A stretch of 64,000 nt of DNA, taken from positions 4,703 to 68,702 of the forward strand of contig JAZQQY010000038.1 of assembly GCA_045629285.1 (NCBI GenBank), read 5' to 3'. This document shows positions 41,347 through 50,926 of this stretch, piece by piece. The translations under genes were made by a program, and so were the position numbers. Below the pieces are notes generated by a model. It made no database searches and was not told where the DNA came from. It saw nothing but the letters and a program-made list of their open reading frames with translations. Positions within the stretch are counted from its first letter, which is position 1. Each line of letters begins with the position of its first letter. The DNA comes from UBA1723 sp045629285 (lineage in GTDB: Bacteria > Bacteroidota > Bacteroidia > Bacteroidales > Paludibacteraceae).

Positions 41347-42306
41347 TTAGAATTCTATTGAGTAGCTTGCTGCGTATTGTGGATTGAATGAATCTGAATC
41401 AAATGCGTCGTCGTATATTCTAAATCCGAATCCGAAACGCATGATCTTGTTTTGTTTGCCTCTGTAGGACAATCCGAATCTAGGCTGGAATACCCATTTG
41501 CGATATTCGTCGTAAGATAAGTAAGGTCCTGCTGTCAACTCCACGAATGGAGCAACAGGTGTAGGTGCGGAAACTATGAAATCAACCATCGGTGAGAATG
41601 CAAGCATCTCGATCGCTTCTACATCGATCAACAGACCGACATAGCCGATATGGTTGAATCTATAGCCCATGCCCCCGTTCAACACGAATCCCCAGCTGTC
41701 GAATCCCATTTTGTTTTCTCTATTGCCGTAGTCGCTCCATGCTATTGTCGCGCCGACGTTTCCACGCCAACCGTATGTCCCTGGTCCGTATTTGCTTTTT
41801 GCAATAGTCGTGTCGGCCATGTTGCGCTCTTTGATTGATGGCTTCTTCGGTTTTTCCTCTTTTTGTTCTGCTGCCTTTGGTGCATCTGCCTTTTTTGGTG
41901 CATCTGCATTCTTATCCTTTTCTTTCTTCTCTTCACGAGATCTCTTTTCACGCTTTGGCTTCTCCTCTTTCGCTTTGTCGTCAGCCTTTGCTTCGGTTTT
42001 CTTTGCGTCAGCCTTTTCTGTCTCTGCTTTTTTAGGAGATTGCTTCTTTGTTTCTGCGTCAGTCTTGGACTTTTCTGGTTTGCTGTCGCTCTCCATTGCT
42101 TTTGCCTTCTTCTCTGCCTCCATCTTTGCTCGCTCGGCGGCTTTGGCCTCTGCTTTTGCTCTTGCTGCAGCACGTGCTTTTTCTATCTGTGCCTTGCGTG
42201 CTTCCTGTAGTGAATCCGACGGGGCCTGAGCAAACCCAGTGAAAGAAATGAGTAACGAAGTTATGAATAATAGTAGTCTATACATAGATTGTCTTATTGC
42301 GTTCAA
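41347..42306 (-). CDS. outer-membrane protein with long charged Lys/Glu/Ala linker
   Basis: 319 residues: signal peptide ending FTGFAQA (start 42306, or ATG 42285, MYRLLLF). Next comes a low-complexity region (about 33-150) rich in Lys, Ala and Glu (AEAKAAERAKMEAEKKAKAM, KEEKPKREKRSREEKKE), then a small beta-barrel domain. The barrel shows alternating aromatic strands (GPGTYGWRGNVGATIAWSDY, GYRFNHIGYVGLLIDVEA) and ends in a strand with a terminal Phe (AASYSIEF). The linker looks like a periplasm-spanning coiled or extended segment. Family unknown. 12 bp after aguB and 5 bp before lrgA. Confidence 0.78.
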   Translation of the reverse strand: MNAIRQSMYRLLLFITSLLISFTGFAQAPSDSLQEARKAQIEKARAAARAKAEAKAAERAKMEAEKKAKAMESDSKPEKSKTDAETKKQSPKKAETEKADAKKTEAKADDKAKEEKPKREKRSREEKKEKDKNADAPKKADAPKAAEQKEEKPKKPSIKERNMADTTIAKSKYGPGTYGWRGNVGATIAWSDYGNRENKMGFDSWGFVLNGGMGYRFNHIGYVGLLIDVEAIEMLAFSPMVDFIVSAPTPVAPFVELTAGPYLSYDEYRKWVFQPRFGLSYRGKQNKIMRFGFGFRIYDDAFDSDSFNPQYAASYSIEF

Positions 42307-42318
42307 GCGTTCAAAATG

Positions 42319-43194
42319 TTAGTCTCTGAATCTGCGGCAAAGATCGCCGAACTCTTCAATTCTTCTGTCGCGTAGGAATGGCCATATTCTGCGCACATTT
42401 TCGCTTCTCTCCATGTCGACATCGATGATTACGCTGTCTTCTTTGTCAGTAGGTCCTTCGTAGATAAGTTCGCCTTGCGGACCTGCGACAAAACTGCTGC
42501 CCCAGAACTGTATTCCGCCTGTCACACCTGAAGGGTCGGCTTCGTAGCCGACACGGTTGACAGTCACTACCGGAAGCCCGTTTGCTACTGCGTGTCCGCG
42601 CTGCACAGTCATCCATGCTCCACGCTGACGAGCCTTCTCTGCATCAGTGTCTGTGCTCTCCCAACCGATGGCAGTTGGGTAGATAAGCATGTCTGCTCCG
42701 GCTAGTGCCATCAGTCTTGCTCCTTCTGGATACCACTGGTCCCAGCAGACCATTAGACCAAGTTTGCCAAGTGATGTCTGGATCGGGTGAAATCCCAAAT
42801 CTCCAGGAGTGAAGTAGAACTTCTCGTAGTATGCAGGATCGTCAGGAATGTGCATCTTTCGATATTTGCCGGCGATTGTACCGTCTTTTTCAAGCACTAC
42901 AGCTGTGTTGTGGTAAAGTCCTGTCGCACGCTTCTCGAATAGAGAGATGACAAGCACTACGCCAAGACGTTTTGCAACTGCGGAAAAATGGTCGGTCGAC
43001 TTGCCTGGAATAGATTCTGCCAAATCAAAATTGTCAACGTCTTCAACCTGACAAAAGTAGAGCGAGTTGTGTAGCTCGGACAACACAATAAGTTCCGCTC
43101 CATTCTTTGCCAACTCCTCTATCTTGGAAGTTAGTTTAGCGATATTTGAATCTACGTTTGCCGTATGGCTCTCCTGAATAATTCCGACCTTCAT
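42319..43194 (-). CDS. aguB: N-carbamoylputrescine amidase (nitrilase family)
   Basis: Hydrolyses N-carbamoylputrescine to putrescine, CO2 and ammonia in the arginine-agmatine route of polyamine synthesis. 291 residues with the nitrilase triad E40 (VLSELHN), K113 (YRKMHIPDDP) and C150 (MVCWDQWYPEGAR). The segments YYEKFYFTPGDLGF, GWESTDTDAEKARQRGAW and the C-terminal RRIEEFGDLCRRFRD are typical of AguB. First gene of a four-gene run; its usual partner, agmatine deiminase, is not in the window. Confidence 0.9.
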   Translation of the reverse strand: MKVGIIQESHTANVDSNIAKLTSKIEELAKNGAELIVLSELHNSLYFCQVEDVDNFDLAESIPGKSTDHFSAVAKRLGVVLVISLFEKRATGLYHNTAVVLEKDGTIAGKYRKMHIPDDPAYYEKFYFTPGDLGFHPIQTSLGKLGLMVCWDQWYPEGARLMALAGADMLIYPTAIGWESTDTDAEKARQRGAWMTVQRGHAVANGLPVVTVNRVGYEADPSGVTGGIQFWGSSFVAGPQGELIYEGPTDKEDSVIIDVDMERSENVRRIWPFLRDRRIEEFGDLCRRFRD

Positions 43195-43217
43195 AATGTT
43201 GTAGTGTATAATTTCTG

Positions 43218-43225
43218 CAAAGTTA
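43218..43225 (-). promoter_or_regulatory. promoter -7 box for the aguB operon
   Basis: The complement reads TAACTTTG, 24 bp before the aguB start. Confidence 0.65.
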
Positions 43226-43300
43226 TGCTTTTTGGCGAATAAAGTGTCGTTTATTCGTCATTTTCAATCATCCTCACCTGAAACCTGAAACTTGAAACTA

Positions 43301-46300
43301 TTACCTCAACAAAGTAAAGTGTCCGAAATAGACCTTATCGATGGCATCGATACTCAATTCGTACCAGTAGTCGGAGCTAGGCATTGCAATTCCGTTGTAT
43401 GTTCCGTCCCACTCATCGTCATTCGATGCTTTTAGTGTAGTTAACAGTTTGCCATGACGGTTGTAGATTCTCATCGTAGTGTTAGGATAGATCTTCACTG
43501 CATCAGGAATCTTTAGTGTGGCGTTATCGCCGTCGCTATCTGGCTCTATAAAGTTTTGAATGACAAATTCAGGCTCTGTTATAACGAAGGTTGTGTCGGT
43601 TTTGCATCCGGCAATGTCTATGATGCTCAACGTGTGTTTGCCAAAACCTAAATTATATTTCACATTGTCTGTGACATCTTTGGCTGTAGATTTTCCGTCT
43701 ACGATAAATTGATATTCTCCTGCCGACGACATGTTGATCTGTACGTCATCAAGGCCGATAGAGTCGACAGATGCCAATTTCGGTGTGGCTCCGACCATCA
43801 ATACGAACTCTTTTTCAAGAATGCACTTTCCACGGTAAGCGGTAACATAATATTTGTTTTCCACTCCGTTAGGCACAACTGTGATTATTGCGGAATTTGA
43901 GTGGTCGTGTTCCCAATCGTATCTTTCTGCTTCCAATGCACTGGCATCCAGCGTTGTGCTATCGCCTTCACACATGATTGTTCCGGCTTCGATATTTCCG
44001 TTCATTTGAGGATGGACATTTACATCGACAGTCTTTAGCTGTTGAGCGCAGTCGCCGTTGCGGATCACAACGTTATAGCTCTGTGAGGTATATGGCTTTA
44101 ACGTTGCGGATGCCCCTTTGTTAGCGGTGACGATATCGTTTCCTGTTGACCATGAGTAAGATACCTTGTCGCTGTTTGGCGATATCTCAATGTCGACTTC
44201 TACTACATCACCCTGACAGATTGTGTCTGCCGATTGAGAAATGGCAATATTTAATGGTGGGTAGATGTCTGGGTCTCTATCAGAAACAAATCCGATGAAT
44301 GAACATCCGTCGCATAGTAGGGTATATGTGTATTCTCCTATATCGGAAGCGGATACGTTGCTGATCCTCAATGTTTTTGTGTCTTTGACGACTTCTTCTT
44401 CGTCTCTATACCATGTTACTTTGCATCCATCCACATTGCTTATTATAGCTGAAATCTCTCCTCCGTAGCAACTGCTCCATTTTGTAGTTTCCACAATAGG
44501 ACTTGCTGTCATTACCGAGACGTTGAATGAGAATGATGTCTCGCAGTCGTTCGCGTAGATTACGGAATATGAGCCGTCTCCTGATATCGTGAATCTTGCT
44601 ACGTTTCCGTCAAACGAATAAGTGCCTAGATCTGTGTTCCCCTTTCTTACGGTAAAGTCGGATGACGTGTGCTCTACTGTCGCTTCTACGACAATTTCGT
44701 TTCCGCAACTGTTGAATGTCACGTTGTCCAGTGAGGATGATGTTCGTGCCTTGTTGCCTTCTGTAAATTGGATTTTTCCTCCTACTTTACTTGTGCCGAC
44801 GGAAATGTCCCAAGTGCCGCTTGCCTGGCAAACTCCAGTATTAACTGTGCAGCTAAGAGTTAAGTCGCGGATTCCCATCGTTACGTCCACTGTCGAAGAT
44901 GCCGTATTTGATATAGCTTCAGGTGAATCGCAGCTCCATGTCGTGCGGTCGAAACTTGTGGTATTGCCGTCTCCCGACACTGTGACCTTTCCGTCTTTGC
45001 CCGGACATAGATGATCGTCTCCGCTTATCTTCATTCCGAGTGAATCCGCCACGACATTGACAGATGCCAGTTCACTCCAGCATTTGTCTCCATTCACTAA
45101 TTCATATCTTTTTGCATAGAATGTGTGGGTGCCTTTCTTTTTGATTGGAGCGACTGTCGTCAACTCATTTTTATCAGCATCGTACCATTGTAAGTTTGAA
45201 CTTGAGCTTAGTTGCGACAACTGAATTTCCTTCGTATCGTTAAGGCACAAAGATGCAGGAGTAGTCGACGGAATGGCCGGCTGACTTACGGTGATAGTCA
45301 TAGGCACGATCGGACCGGACAGATTACGTGACAGTTCTGTTTGCCTGATATATATCGTTTGTATGCCAGTGGCTGACACGTTTAATGGATATGCGAAGTG
45401 AGTTTCGCCGGCAGATAGTGACATTGCACCGCTCATGTCGGCATTTTTACTGATACTCAAAGAGTAGTGCGAGGTGTTGTCTGACGCATCCACAGTTTTG
45501 ATTATCGCGTCGAATCCGTCTGCTGCGCGTGGATCGTTGATGCAGAACTCCAGGTTGTCGGCAACAGGGGATGGACATTCGAACAGGTCTGCTTGGAACG
45601 TCCAGTTTGCAGTTTCTGAGCACGCTCCGTCATTCACGACGGCTGTAAGAGTGACGGGAGTTCCTCCCATCTTGACGGTCACGTCTTTCTTGTCGGCATC
45701 ACCTATAATGGATCCCGCAACATTACTGCTCCATGCGATTGTCTGATTGCCGCTGCCTGTTATCGTAAGTTCGGATTTGCCGGTTTCGCCTGGCAACAAA
45801 ACGTTGTCTCCTGAAATCGCCACATTAAGGGCGTCGACGTGTATTGTGGCAGTAGCGATTTCACTATGGCACTGAGTTCCGTTTACAATTTCCGATTTTT
45901 GCGCGCTGACTACGATGTCTCCGCGTTCCACTGTGCTGACACTTCCTGTTATGATGCTGTTGCTAGCGTCTCTCCAGATTATGCCGGCTTCATTGCTGAT
46001 TGACGACAGCTCTACGCTTTGTGTAGAGTTTGCACATACGGATTTGTTTGTCAATGCAGGTGCAACAGGTTGCTTTACAACAACTTTGAATGGAACGACT
46101 ACGCTGTATTGATCGTCTGTTATCTGTTGCTGGCGTACGTAGTATGTTGTTGTGCCAGCTTTGGTTACATCGAATGCAAAATTAAAATGGGTCTCTCCTG
46201 CAGAAAGAGTGACGGCATCGCTCATATCAGCGTTTTTGCTGAATTGTAGGGCATAGTTTGCCACGCTTTCTCCTGCCTCGCCAGCCAGACCGAGTTCTGC

Positions 46301-47356
46301 ATCAAAACCGTCGCTTGCTTGTAGATCTCCCACGCAGAATTCTTTGTCGCTGACTGTCGGTGTCGGCACAAGATATCTCAAAAGATATAGTGTGGTAGTC
46401 TTGAGAGGAGTGCTGCATCCACAGTCTTTCTGGACTGTATATTGGTCGATAGTAGAGCCCGACTTGGTAGGAACTGGTGGGATATAGTTCTCGAAGTCGG
46501 CTATGACGTTCCCGTCCGGACCTCTCCAGATAAGGTCGCAGTTGTTTTCGTTGTTGTCTACCAGTTCTGTCCCGTGCTGTTCCAACGCTTGCTCCAGAAT
46601 GGTCTTTGTATAGAATCCGTTCTTGATATCGGAGGGCCCGTAGTTTACGTATGATTTGCTTAGATGTGCGGCTCCGTTTCCGATGACGGAAAGCTTGAGT
46701 TCAACTCCTTTGCTGAAACAGTCGCCATCCTTTATGGCAACTCTGTAAATATGGTCGCCTTCACCCAGAGAGCCGATGTTCATGTAGTCCCAAAGACCGA
46801 GGGCATTGCCATCTTCATCGTACCAATGGTATTTGCCGGACGTGTATTTGCCGACGAACGTACTGACCGATGACGGCATTTTCCCGGCACAATAAGGTTC
46901 GAATTGAGGAGCAGTGATATCCTTGATGTGGATGGCATCGAATGTGATCTCCTCGACCCAGCTGCCTGCACTTCCGTCTGCCGGCGTGATTCTGACATAG
47001 TATGTCTTGGAAACTGTCTTCTCGTTTTCCGGGTTGAAGATTCTTCTGTCGACTGTATAGCTGACTCTGGTAGGGTCAACGTCGGAATATGCTTTTAGCG
47101 CTTTGGATACAGTTCCGACATCTGCTAAATCTTCATATATTTCGGCATTGATATTGCCTAAATCCAAAGCATCCTTATTGGCTGCTGTGACTTGGATTTT
47201 TGCAGTGTTCTCCAAGTCGCACATGAAGAAATTGCCGTTTTGGGCTCGGTGGATATTGCTCAAGACAAGGAATATAGGGTCGGCCAGCGTAGTGGTTACG
47301 CCGGCAAGAGAAATCAAAGTGAGAAAACACTTTGCTATGCCCTGTCTGATATTCAT
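43301..47356 (-). CDS. large Ig-repeat surface adhesin with type B T9SS C-terminal domain
   Basis: 1351 residues: signal peptide (about 1-26, TTTLADP), a long array of Ig/PKD-like beta domains, and a gliding-motility-type (CHU_C) C-terminal domain for T9SS secretion. The CTD runs from about 1265 to 1351: AVKIYPNTTMRIYNRHGKLL, DEWDGTYNGIAMPSSDYWYE and a final YFGHFTLLR. Domain starts recur, for example FCVGDLQASDGFDAE and FCINDPRAADGFDAI, each followed by SKNADMS and LSAGETHF. The last several domains are homologous to those of the giant protein at 53590 (compare DNVTFNSCGNEI with RNISFNSCGGKV). Co-transcribed with a small exported protein 4 bp upstream. Base composition is ordinary here. Confidence 0.86.
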   Translation of the reverse strand: MNIRQGIAKCFLTLISLAGVTTTLADPIFLVLSNIHRAQNGNFFMCDLENTAKIQVTAANKDALDLGNINAEIYEDLADVGTVSKALKAYSDVDPTRVSYTVDRRIFNPENEKTVSKTYYVRITPADGSAGSWVEEITFDAIHIKDITAPQFEPYCAGKMPSSVSTFVGKYTSGKYHWYDEDGNALGLWDYMNIGSLGEGDHIYRVAIKDGDCFSKGVELKLSVIGNGAAHLSKSYVNYGPSDIKNGFYTKTILEQALEQHGTELVDNNENNCDLIWRGPDGNVIADFENYIPPVPTKSGSTIDQYTVQKDCGCSTPLKTTTLYLLRYLVPTPTVSDKEFCVGDLQASDGFDAELGLAGEAGESVANYALQFSKNADMSDAVTLSAGETHFNFAFDVTKAGTTTYYVRQQQITDDQYSVVVPFKVVVKQPVAPALTNKSVCANSTQSVELSSISNEAGIIWRDASNSIITGSVSTVERGDIVVSAQKSEIVNGTQCHSEIATATIHVDALNVAISGDNVLLPGETGKSELTITGSGNQTIAWSSNVAGSIIGDADKKDVTVKMGGTPVTLTAVVNDGACSETANWTFQADLFECPSPVADNLEFCINDPRAADGFDAIIKTVDASDNTSHYSLSISKNADMSGAMSLSAGETHFAYPLNVSATGIQTIYIRQTELSRNLSGPIVPMTITVSQPAIPSTTPASLCLNDTKEIQLSQLSSSSNLQWYDADKNELTTVAPIKKKGTHTFYAKRYELVNGDKCWSELASVNVVADSLGMKISGDDHLCPGKDGKVTVSGDGNTTSFDRTTWSCDSPEAISNTASSTVDVTMGIRDLTLSCTVNTGVCQASGTWDISVGTSKVGGKIQFTEGNKARTSSSLDNVTFNSCGNEIVVEATVEHTSSDFTVRKGNTDLGTYSFDGNVARFTISGDGSYSVIYANDCETSFSFNVSVMTASPIVETTKWSSCYGGEISAIISNVDGCKVTWYRDEEEVVKDTKTLRISNVSASDIGEYTYTLLCDGCSFIGFVSDRDPDIYPPLNIAISQSADTICQGDVVEVDIEISPNSDKVSYSWSTGNDIVTANKGASATLKPYTSQSYNVVIRNGDCAQQLKTVDVNVHPQMNGNIEAGTIMCEGDSTTLDASALEAERYDWEHDHSNSAIITVVPNGVENKYYVTAYRGKCILEKEFVLMVGATPKLASVDSIGLDDVQINMSSAGEYQFIVDGKSTAKDVTDNVKYNLGFGKHTLSIIDIAGCKTDTTFVITEPEFVIQNFIEPDSDGDNATLKIPDAVKIYPNTTMRIYNRHGKLLTTLKASNDDEWDGTYNGIAMPSSDYWYELSIDAIDKVYFGHFTLLR

Positions 47357-47360
47357 TTAT

Positions 47361-47798
47361 TTATTGGATTGGAGAAATCGACTCCACAATGAAATACACC
47401 TCTTCCTTGCCAAAAGCCAATGGGTTGGCGTATGGTTTTGTCTTGCCGATGATTGTAAGTTTTGTGCCTGCTGCAAACGCCTCTATTTCTGCTTTCCTTG
47501 ATTCCTCGATCAAGAAAACCTCTCCGTATGCCTCTCCGTTAAGAGTGTTCAATTCCGACTCATCGCCTCCAATACGCTTGCATTGGAAGATACAGTAGCC
47601 TTGCTTCATGAACGGTGGAATACGATAGAATTTAGGCAAACCAAGTTTGTAGAACTCAGCGTCGATCTGAACCGGATTATCAGAATAATTCTTTGCATAT
47701 ACTGGATTCAACACTCTTGTGAATGCTTCGGTTGCAACTTCAGCGTTAGCGGCCATTCCTGCAAGTAGGATGGCAAATATTGTAATCAGTCTTTTCAT
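47361..47798 (-). CDS. small exported protein upstream of the adhesin
   Basis: 145 residues with a signal peptide (about 1-19, GMAANAE). The mature part has beta strands and a GTKLTIIGKTKPYANP segment suggestive of an OB-like fold. No family recognised. Its stop is 4 bp before the adhesin start, so it is probably co-expressed and may assist or modify the adhesin. The ATG lies directly after TAATAGGGGTAGT, the leader element shared with the two other adhesin units. Confidence 0.75.
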   Translation of the reverse strand: MKRLITIFAILLAGMAANAEVATEAFTRVLNPVYAKNYSDNPVQIDAEFYKLGLPKFYRIPPFMKQGYCIFQCKRIGGDESELNTLNGEAYGEVFLIEESRKAEIEAFAAGTKLTIIGKTKPYANPLAFGKEEVYFIVESISPIQ

Positions 47799-47803
47799 AC
47801 TAC

Positions 47804-47848
47804 CCCTATTATTTATGTTATTATATTGTGTTTGAGTCGCTAAAAATA
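47804..47848 (-). promoter_or_regulatory. promoter and TAATAGGG leader element
   Basis: On the complement, TATTTTTA (47841-47848) is a likely -7 box, and TAATAGGG (47804-47811) lies just before the start codon. TAATAGGG also precedes the adhesin genes at 53590 and 61032. Confidence 0.5.
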
Positions 47849-47869
47849 CTAAAAATCAAGTAATCAATA

Positions 47870-50002
47870 CTATTCTTTGATGAATTTTGTGTGGTATTTG
47901 CCTTTATCGGTTGTGATTTCTGCCGAATAAATACCTTTTGGCAAGTCTTTCACGTTAATTTTTTTGTCGTCGCTGTACAATAATTCTGCACCGTCGACAC
48001 CGAATATACTGACGTTTTTGACCTCTTCCGTACAGTTGATATTGATTATATCTTTTGTGGGATTCGGGTATACGGTAACTGCCGCATTTGTCGGAATCTC
48101 ATCTGCGCTGTTGGTGTCTGCTTCTCTGACTACGGTATTGATCAGCAGTCCGCCTACGCTTTTGTCGAATGGATGGTTGTCCCAAGATTCCCATTCTCCG
48201 TTCTTTTTGAAGAAAGCGGTTCGGGGGCTTGAAACGGTTGCGAGCATTGCAAAATCATTTTTCTGATAATCAGTGTAGAATGAGACGAAGAATGTTTTCC
48301 CCGTCTTGACGACAGAATCCAATCGTATGTAGTTTTCCTTGTACGACCAGTTGCTGACCGTTGTTGTGGAGAATCCGGAAGCTTTGGATTTATATTCCCT
48401 TGCTGTCACCTTTACCGGCGACTCATAGATCAGCGTTTCTGGCTTCTCATCTCCAGAGTATATCCTTAGGTAGACGGGATTTTTCGTGCTGTATGATCCC
48501 AAAATCGGTATGAATGAGATTCCATGAATTTCTGTGTTGTCGTATGGCGAAGTGAATTTTTCGGCAAACTCCTCCAATCCGAATTCGTTTTTGCCGGAAG
48601 CATATCCGTAACCTTCTTTATATGGTTCGTCAAATTCGGAAAATTCATGATAGTTCCTTAGTGGATAGCAGCGGTTGTCGTTTGTCTCTTTGCCTTCCAT
48701 TCGTATGATTCCTGAACGGTATGGGTCTAGCACGGACATGATGCTGTTAGGCATTGATGAAGGGTCGTCCCAGACATTGTTTAGACGCCAGTATTTGTCG
48801 TCTCCTTTGTTGGTACATAGTGAGTTGCCTCCGGAAAGAGCTCCGATGATAAGACCGTTCCTGTCATATAGAGGTGAACCGGAAGAACCGATTTCTGTTA
48901 CTCCTACAGCCCATGTCTCGATCTTCCAATGAGAATCTCCTACAAGTCCATCCGTCTCAAACGATATCGGCATGGGGTCGTCTTCGCTGATGCTGATTTT
49001 CAACAGGTCGCCGTTAGGGTGGTGTAGACAGACTACCGGACCGTGTGGCGCCGATTCCACGTTCCATCCGCTTTCGAAAGTCATATAGTCGACAGGCGGA
49101 CGTTGTGAAAGTTTAAGCAGAGCCATGTCTTTCCCGTGGTTTGAACTGACAACATTGCTGCCAGAAACAGATTTTTCGTAACTGCTTATGAATCTTGCTT
49201 CACAGATGGAAGTGCTGTAGCCAAAATAGAATACACATTTGTTGGCTAGAGTGGAGTCGAAACGGTTTGTGTTATCTCTCAGGCAGTGAGCCGATGTCAA
49301 CACGAATGATGCCGTTTCGTCGTCGCTGGCGATGAGTGATCCGCTGCAATATCTTGTCCCGTTGATGATAATCAGGCAGGCAGATCTGCTCTGGTCCTCT
49401 ACAGCTTCATCCATGCAGACCATGTCCGTTTCGCAAAAGCTGGCTTTGCCTGAGTTCGGCAGCAGACGCAATTCATCGAATCCTACGTTGACAGCAGATA
49501 TCGTTGCTGAAAACGAGTCGGCAGACGAAACTGGCACTTCACACTGAATCATGATGCTGTCGCCTGATACAGGAGTCGTGGCAAACACGTCGCCAGAGAA
49601 AGATCTGTTCGTATAGGCTCCGTATATTTCTCCTCCGTCCGGACGGAATAGGTAGACCTTCGCGTTGTCCGGAAGATGCAAGGAGGTAAAAATCAGATTT
49701 AGGGATTTTGCATTTTCACTGTTGATTATCAATCTGTAGACGATGTTCTCTCCGTCAACTACGGATGAGGCTTCTTTTGCAATGTCGATGTTTACATCTG
49801 TCTTGAAGGCAAACTGGTTGGCTTCTACTGTTTCTGTTGTGTCGGGAGTGATGGTGATTGACGGTATTTCCTCTGCCGAACGCAATGCTCGTGTCTGAAT
49901 CGCCGACGGCAGACCGCCGAAACTGATTTGTGCGTGTGATGACAGACTAAACGCTACGGCAAGTATTGTAAGTATTAGACGTAAATTTTTCACCCTGTTC
50001 AT
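47870..50002 (-). CDS. secreted trypsin-like serine protease with type A T9SS tail
   Basis: 710 residues. Signal peptide (SSHAQ), N-terminal domain (about 30-185), then a chymotrypsin-fold protease domain (about 205-430). Catalytic H239 is in VLTSAHCLRD, D292 in KDMALLKLS and S374 in GSSGSPLYD. Cysteines and the CLHHPNGDLLKISIS segment resemble lysyl endopeptidases. A beta domain (about 455-620) follows, and a type A T9SS tail (AAVTVYPNPTKDIININCTE, LPKGIYSAEITT) closes it. Probable surface or secreted protease. It lies 71 bp upstream of the small protein gene on the same strand. Confidence 0.88.
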   Translation of the reverse strand: MNRVKNLRLILTILAVAFSLSSHAQISFGGLPSAIQTRALRSAEEIPSITITPDTTETVEANQFAFKTDVNIDIAKEASSVVDGENIVYRLIINSENAKSLNLIFTSLHLPDNAKVYLFRPDGGEIYGAYTNRSFSGDVFATTPVSGDSIMIQCEVPVSSADSFSATISAVNVGFDELRLLPNSGKASFCETDMVCMDEAVEDQSRSACLIIINGTRYCSGSLIASDDETASFVLTSAHCLRDNTNRFDSTLANKCVFYFGYSTSICEARFISSYEKSVSGSNVVSSNHGKDMALLKLSQRPPVDYMTFESGWNVESAPHGPVVCLHHPNGDLLKISISEDDPMPISFETDGLVGDSHWKIETWAVGVTEIGSSGSPLYDRNGLIIGALSGGNSLCTNKGDDKYWRLNNVWDDPSSMPNSIMSVLDPYRSGIIRMEGKETNDNRCYPLRNYHEFSEFDEPYKEGYGYASGKNEFGLEEFAEKFTSPYDNTEIHGISFIPILGSYSTKNPVYLRIYSGDEKPETLIYESPVKVTAREYKSKASGFSTTTVSNWSYKENYIRLDSVVKTGKTFFVSFYTDYQKNDFAMLATVSSPRTAFFKKNGEWESWDNHPFDKSVGGLLINTVVREADTNSADEIPTNAAVTVYPNPTKDIININCTEEVKNVSIFGVDGAELLYSDDKKINVKDLPKGIYSAEITTDKGKYHTKFIKE

Positions 50003-50024
50003 TCTTTGTTATTGAAATTCTTTG

Positions 50025-50032
50025 CAAAGATA
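50025..50032 (-). promoter_or_regulatory. promoter -7 box for the serine protease gene
   Basis: The complement reads TATCTTTG, 23 bp before the start codon. Confidence 0.65.
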
Positions 50033-50088
50033 GTTTGAAATGCTAAACAATTATGAATTATGTAATACGAATTATGAATTGATTTTAG

Positions 50089-50096
50089 TATTTTTG
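50089..50096 (+). promoter_or_regulatory. promoter -7 box for the rhomboid operon
   Basis: TATTTTTG lies 24 bp before the ATG at 50120. Confidence 0.6.
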
Positions 50097-50119
50097 CGCG
50101 CAAATAAGGATATCCTGTT

Positions 50120-50914
50120 ATGAACGAAAGAAATTTTTTCAATGACCCGTCAGTGGCGGTGACGCGAAATTTATTGATAATCAACATTCTGATTGCGTTG
50201 GCTGCGACAGTTTCGCATAAGGTGCAGCCTAGCTTTGATTGGTATTCCTACTTTTCTTTGCATTTTTGGAAAAGCTCGGCTTTCCATCCTGCACAGGTAT
50301 TCACATACATGTTCCTTCACTCGTTGGATTGGTCGCATGTCCTTTTCAACATGTTCTCTTTGTTCATGTTCGGACGCTTGCTGGAGCAGGTGATGGGTGC
50401 CAAGAAATTCTTGATCTACTATGCATTCTGTGGAGTGGGTGCAGCGATTATACAGGAGATCACCTGGACAATCGACTTTTGGCCGATGTTGACCCAATTG
50501 AGTAAGATATCGGGTGAAATCTCGGAGTTGGCTGCAAGTGGAGCTCTTGAGACGGAAGGATATTATGTTGATGGAATACACATGCTTTCGGTTGAGCAGT
50601 GGAATGCATACGCCGACTCTATATTGTGTCGACCTACAACAGTCGGAGCCTCAGGTGCTGTGTTCGGTATCTTATTGGCATTCGGTATGATATTCCCGAA
50701 TTTGGCTATGTTCATCATGTTCATTCCGATTCCGGTGAAGGCTAAATATGTGGTTGTCGGATACGCATTGTTGGAGTTGTTCCTTGGTGTACATGGTGTA
50801 GCTACTGGAGTAGCACACTTCGCTCATCTTGGAGGAATGTTGTTCGGACTTATCCTGATGCTCTATTGGAAGAAGAAGGGCGAGATCGGCAACAATTATG
50901 GCGGACTAATGTAA
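50120..50914 (+). CDS. rhomboid intramembrane serine protease
   Basis: 264 residues, six predicted membrane helices. Catalytic S178 lies in VGASGAVFG and H236 in AHFAHLGGM. The first-helix loop FTYMFLHSLDWSHVLFNMFS is the standard rhomboid HxxxxHxxxN-like region. An unusually long loop (about 118-170) lies before the catalytic helix. Cleaves membrane proteins within or near the bilayer; substrate unknown. First of a three-gene run. Confidence 0.93.
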   Translation: MNERNFFNDPSVAVTRNLLIINILIALAATVSHKVQPSFDWYSYFSLHFWKSSAFHPAQVFTYMFLHSLDWSHVLFNMFSLFMFGRLLEQVMGAKKFLIYYAFCGVGAAIIQEITWTIDFWPMLTQLSKISGEISELAASGALETEGYYVDGIHMLSVEQWNAYADSILCRPTTVGASGAVFGILLAFGMIFPNLAMFIMFIPIPVKAKYVVVGYALLELFLGVHGVATGVAHFAHLGGMLFGLILMLYWKKKGEIGNNYGGLM

Positions 50915-50926
50915 TAGGATATTTTT

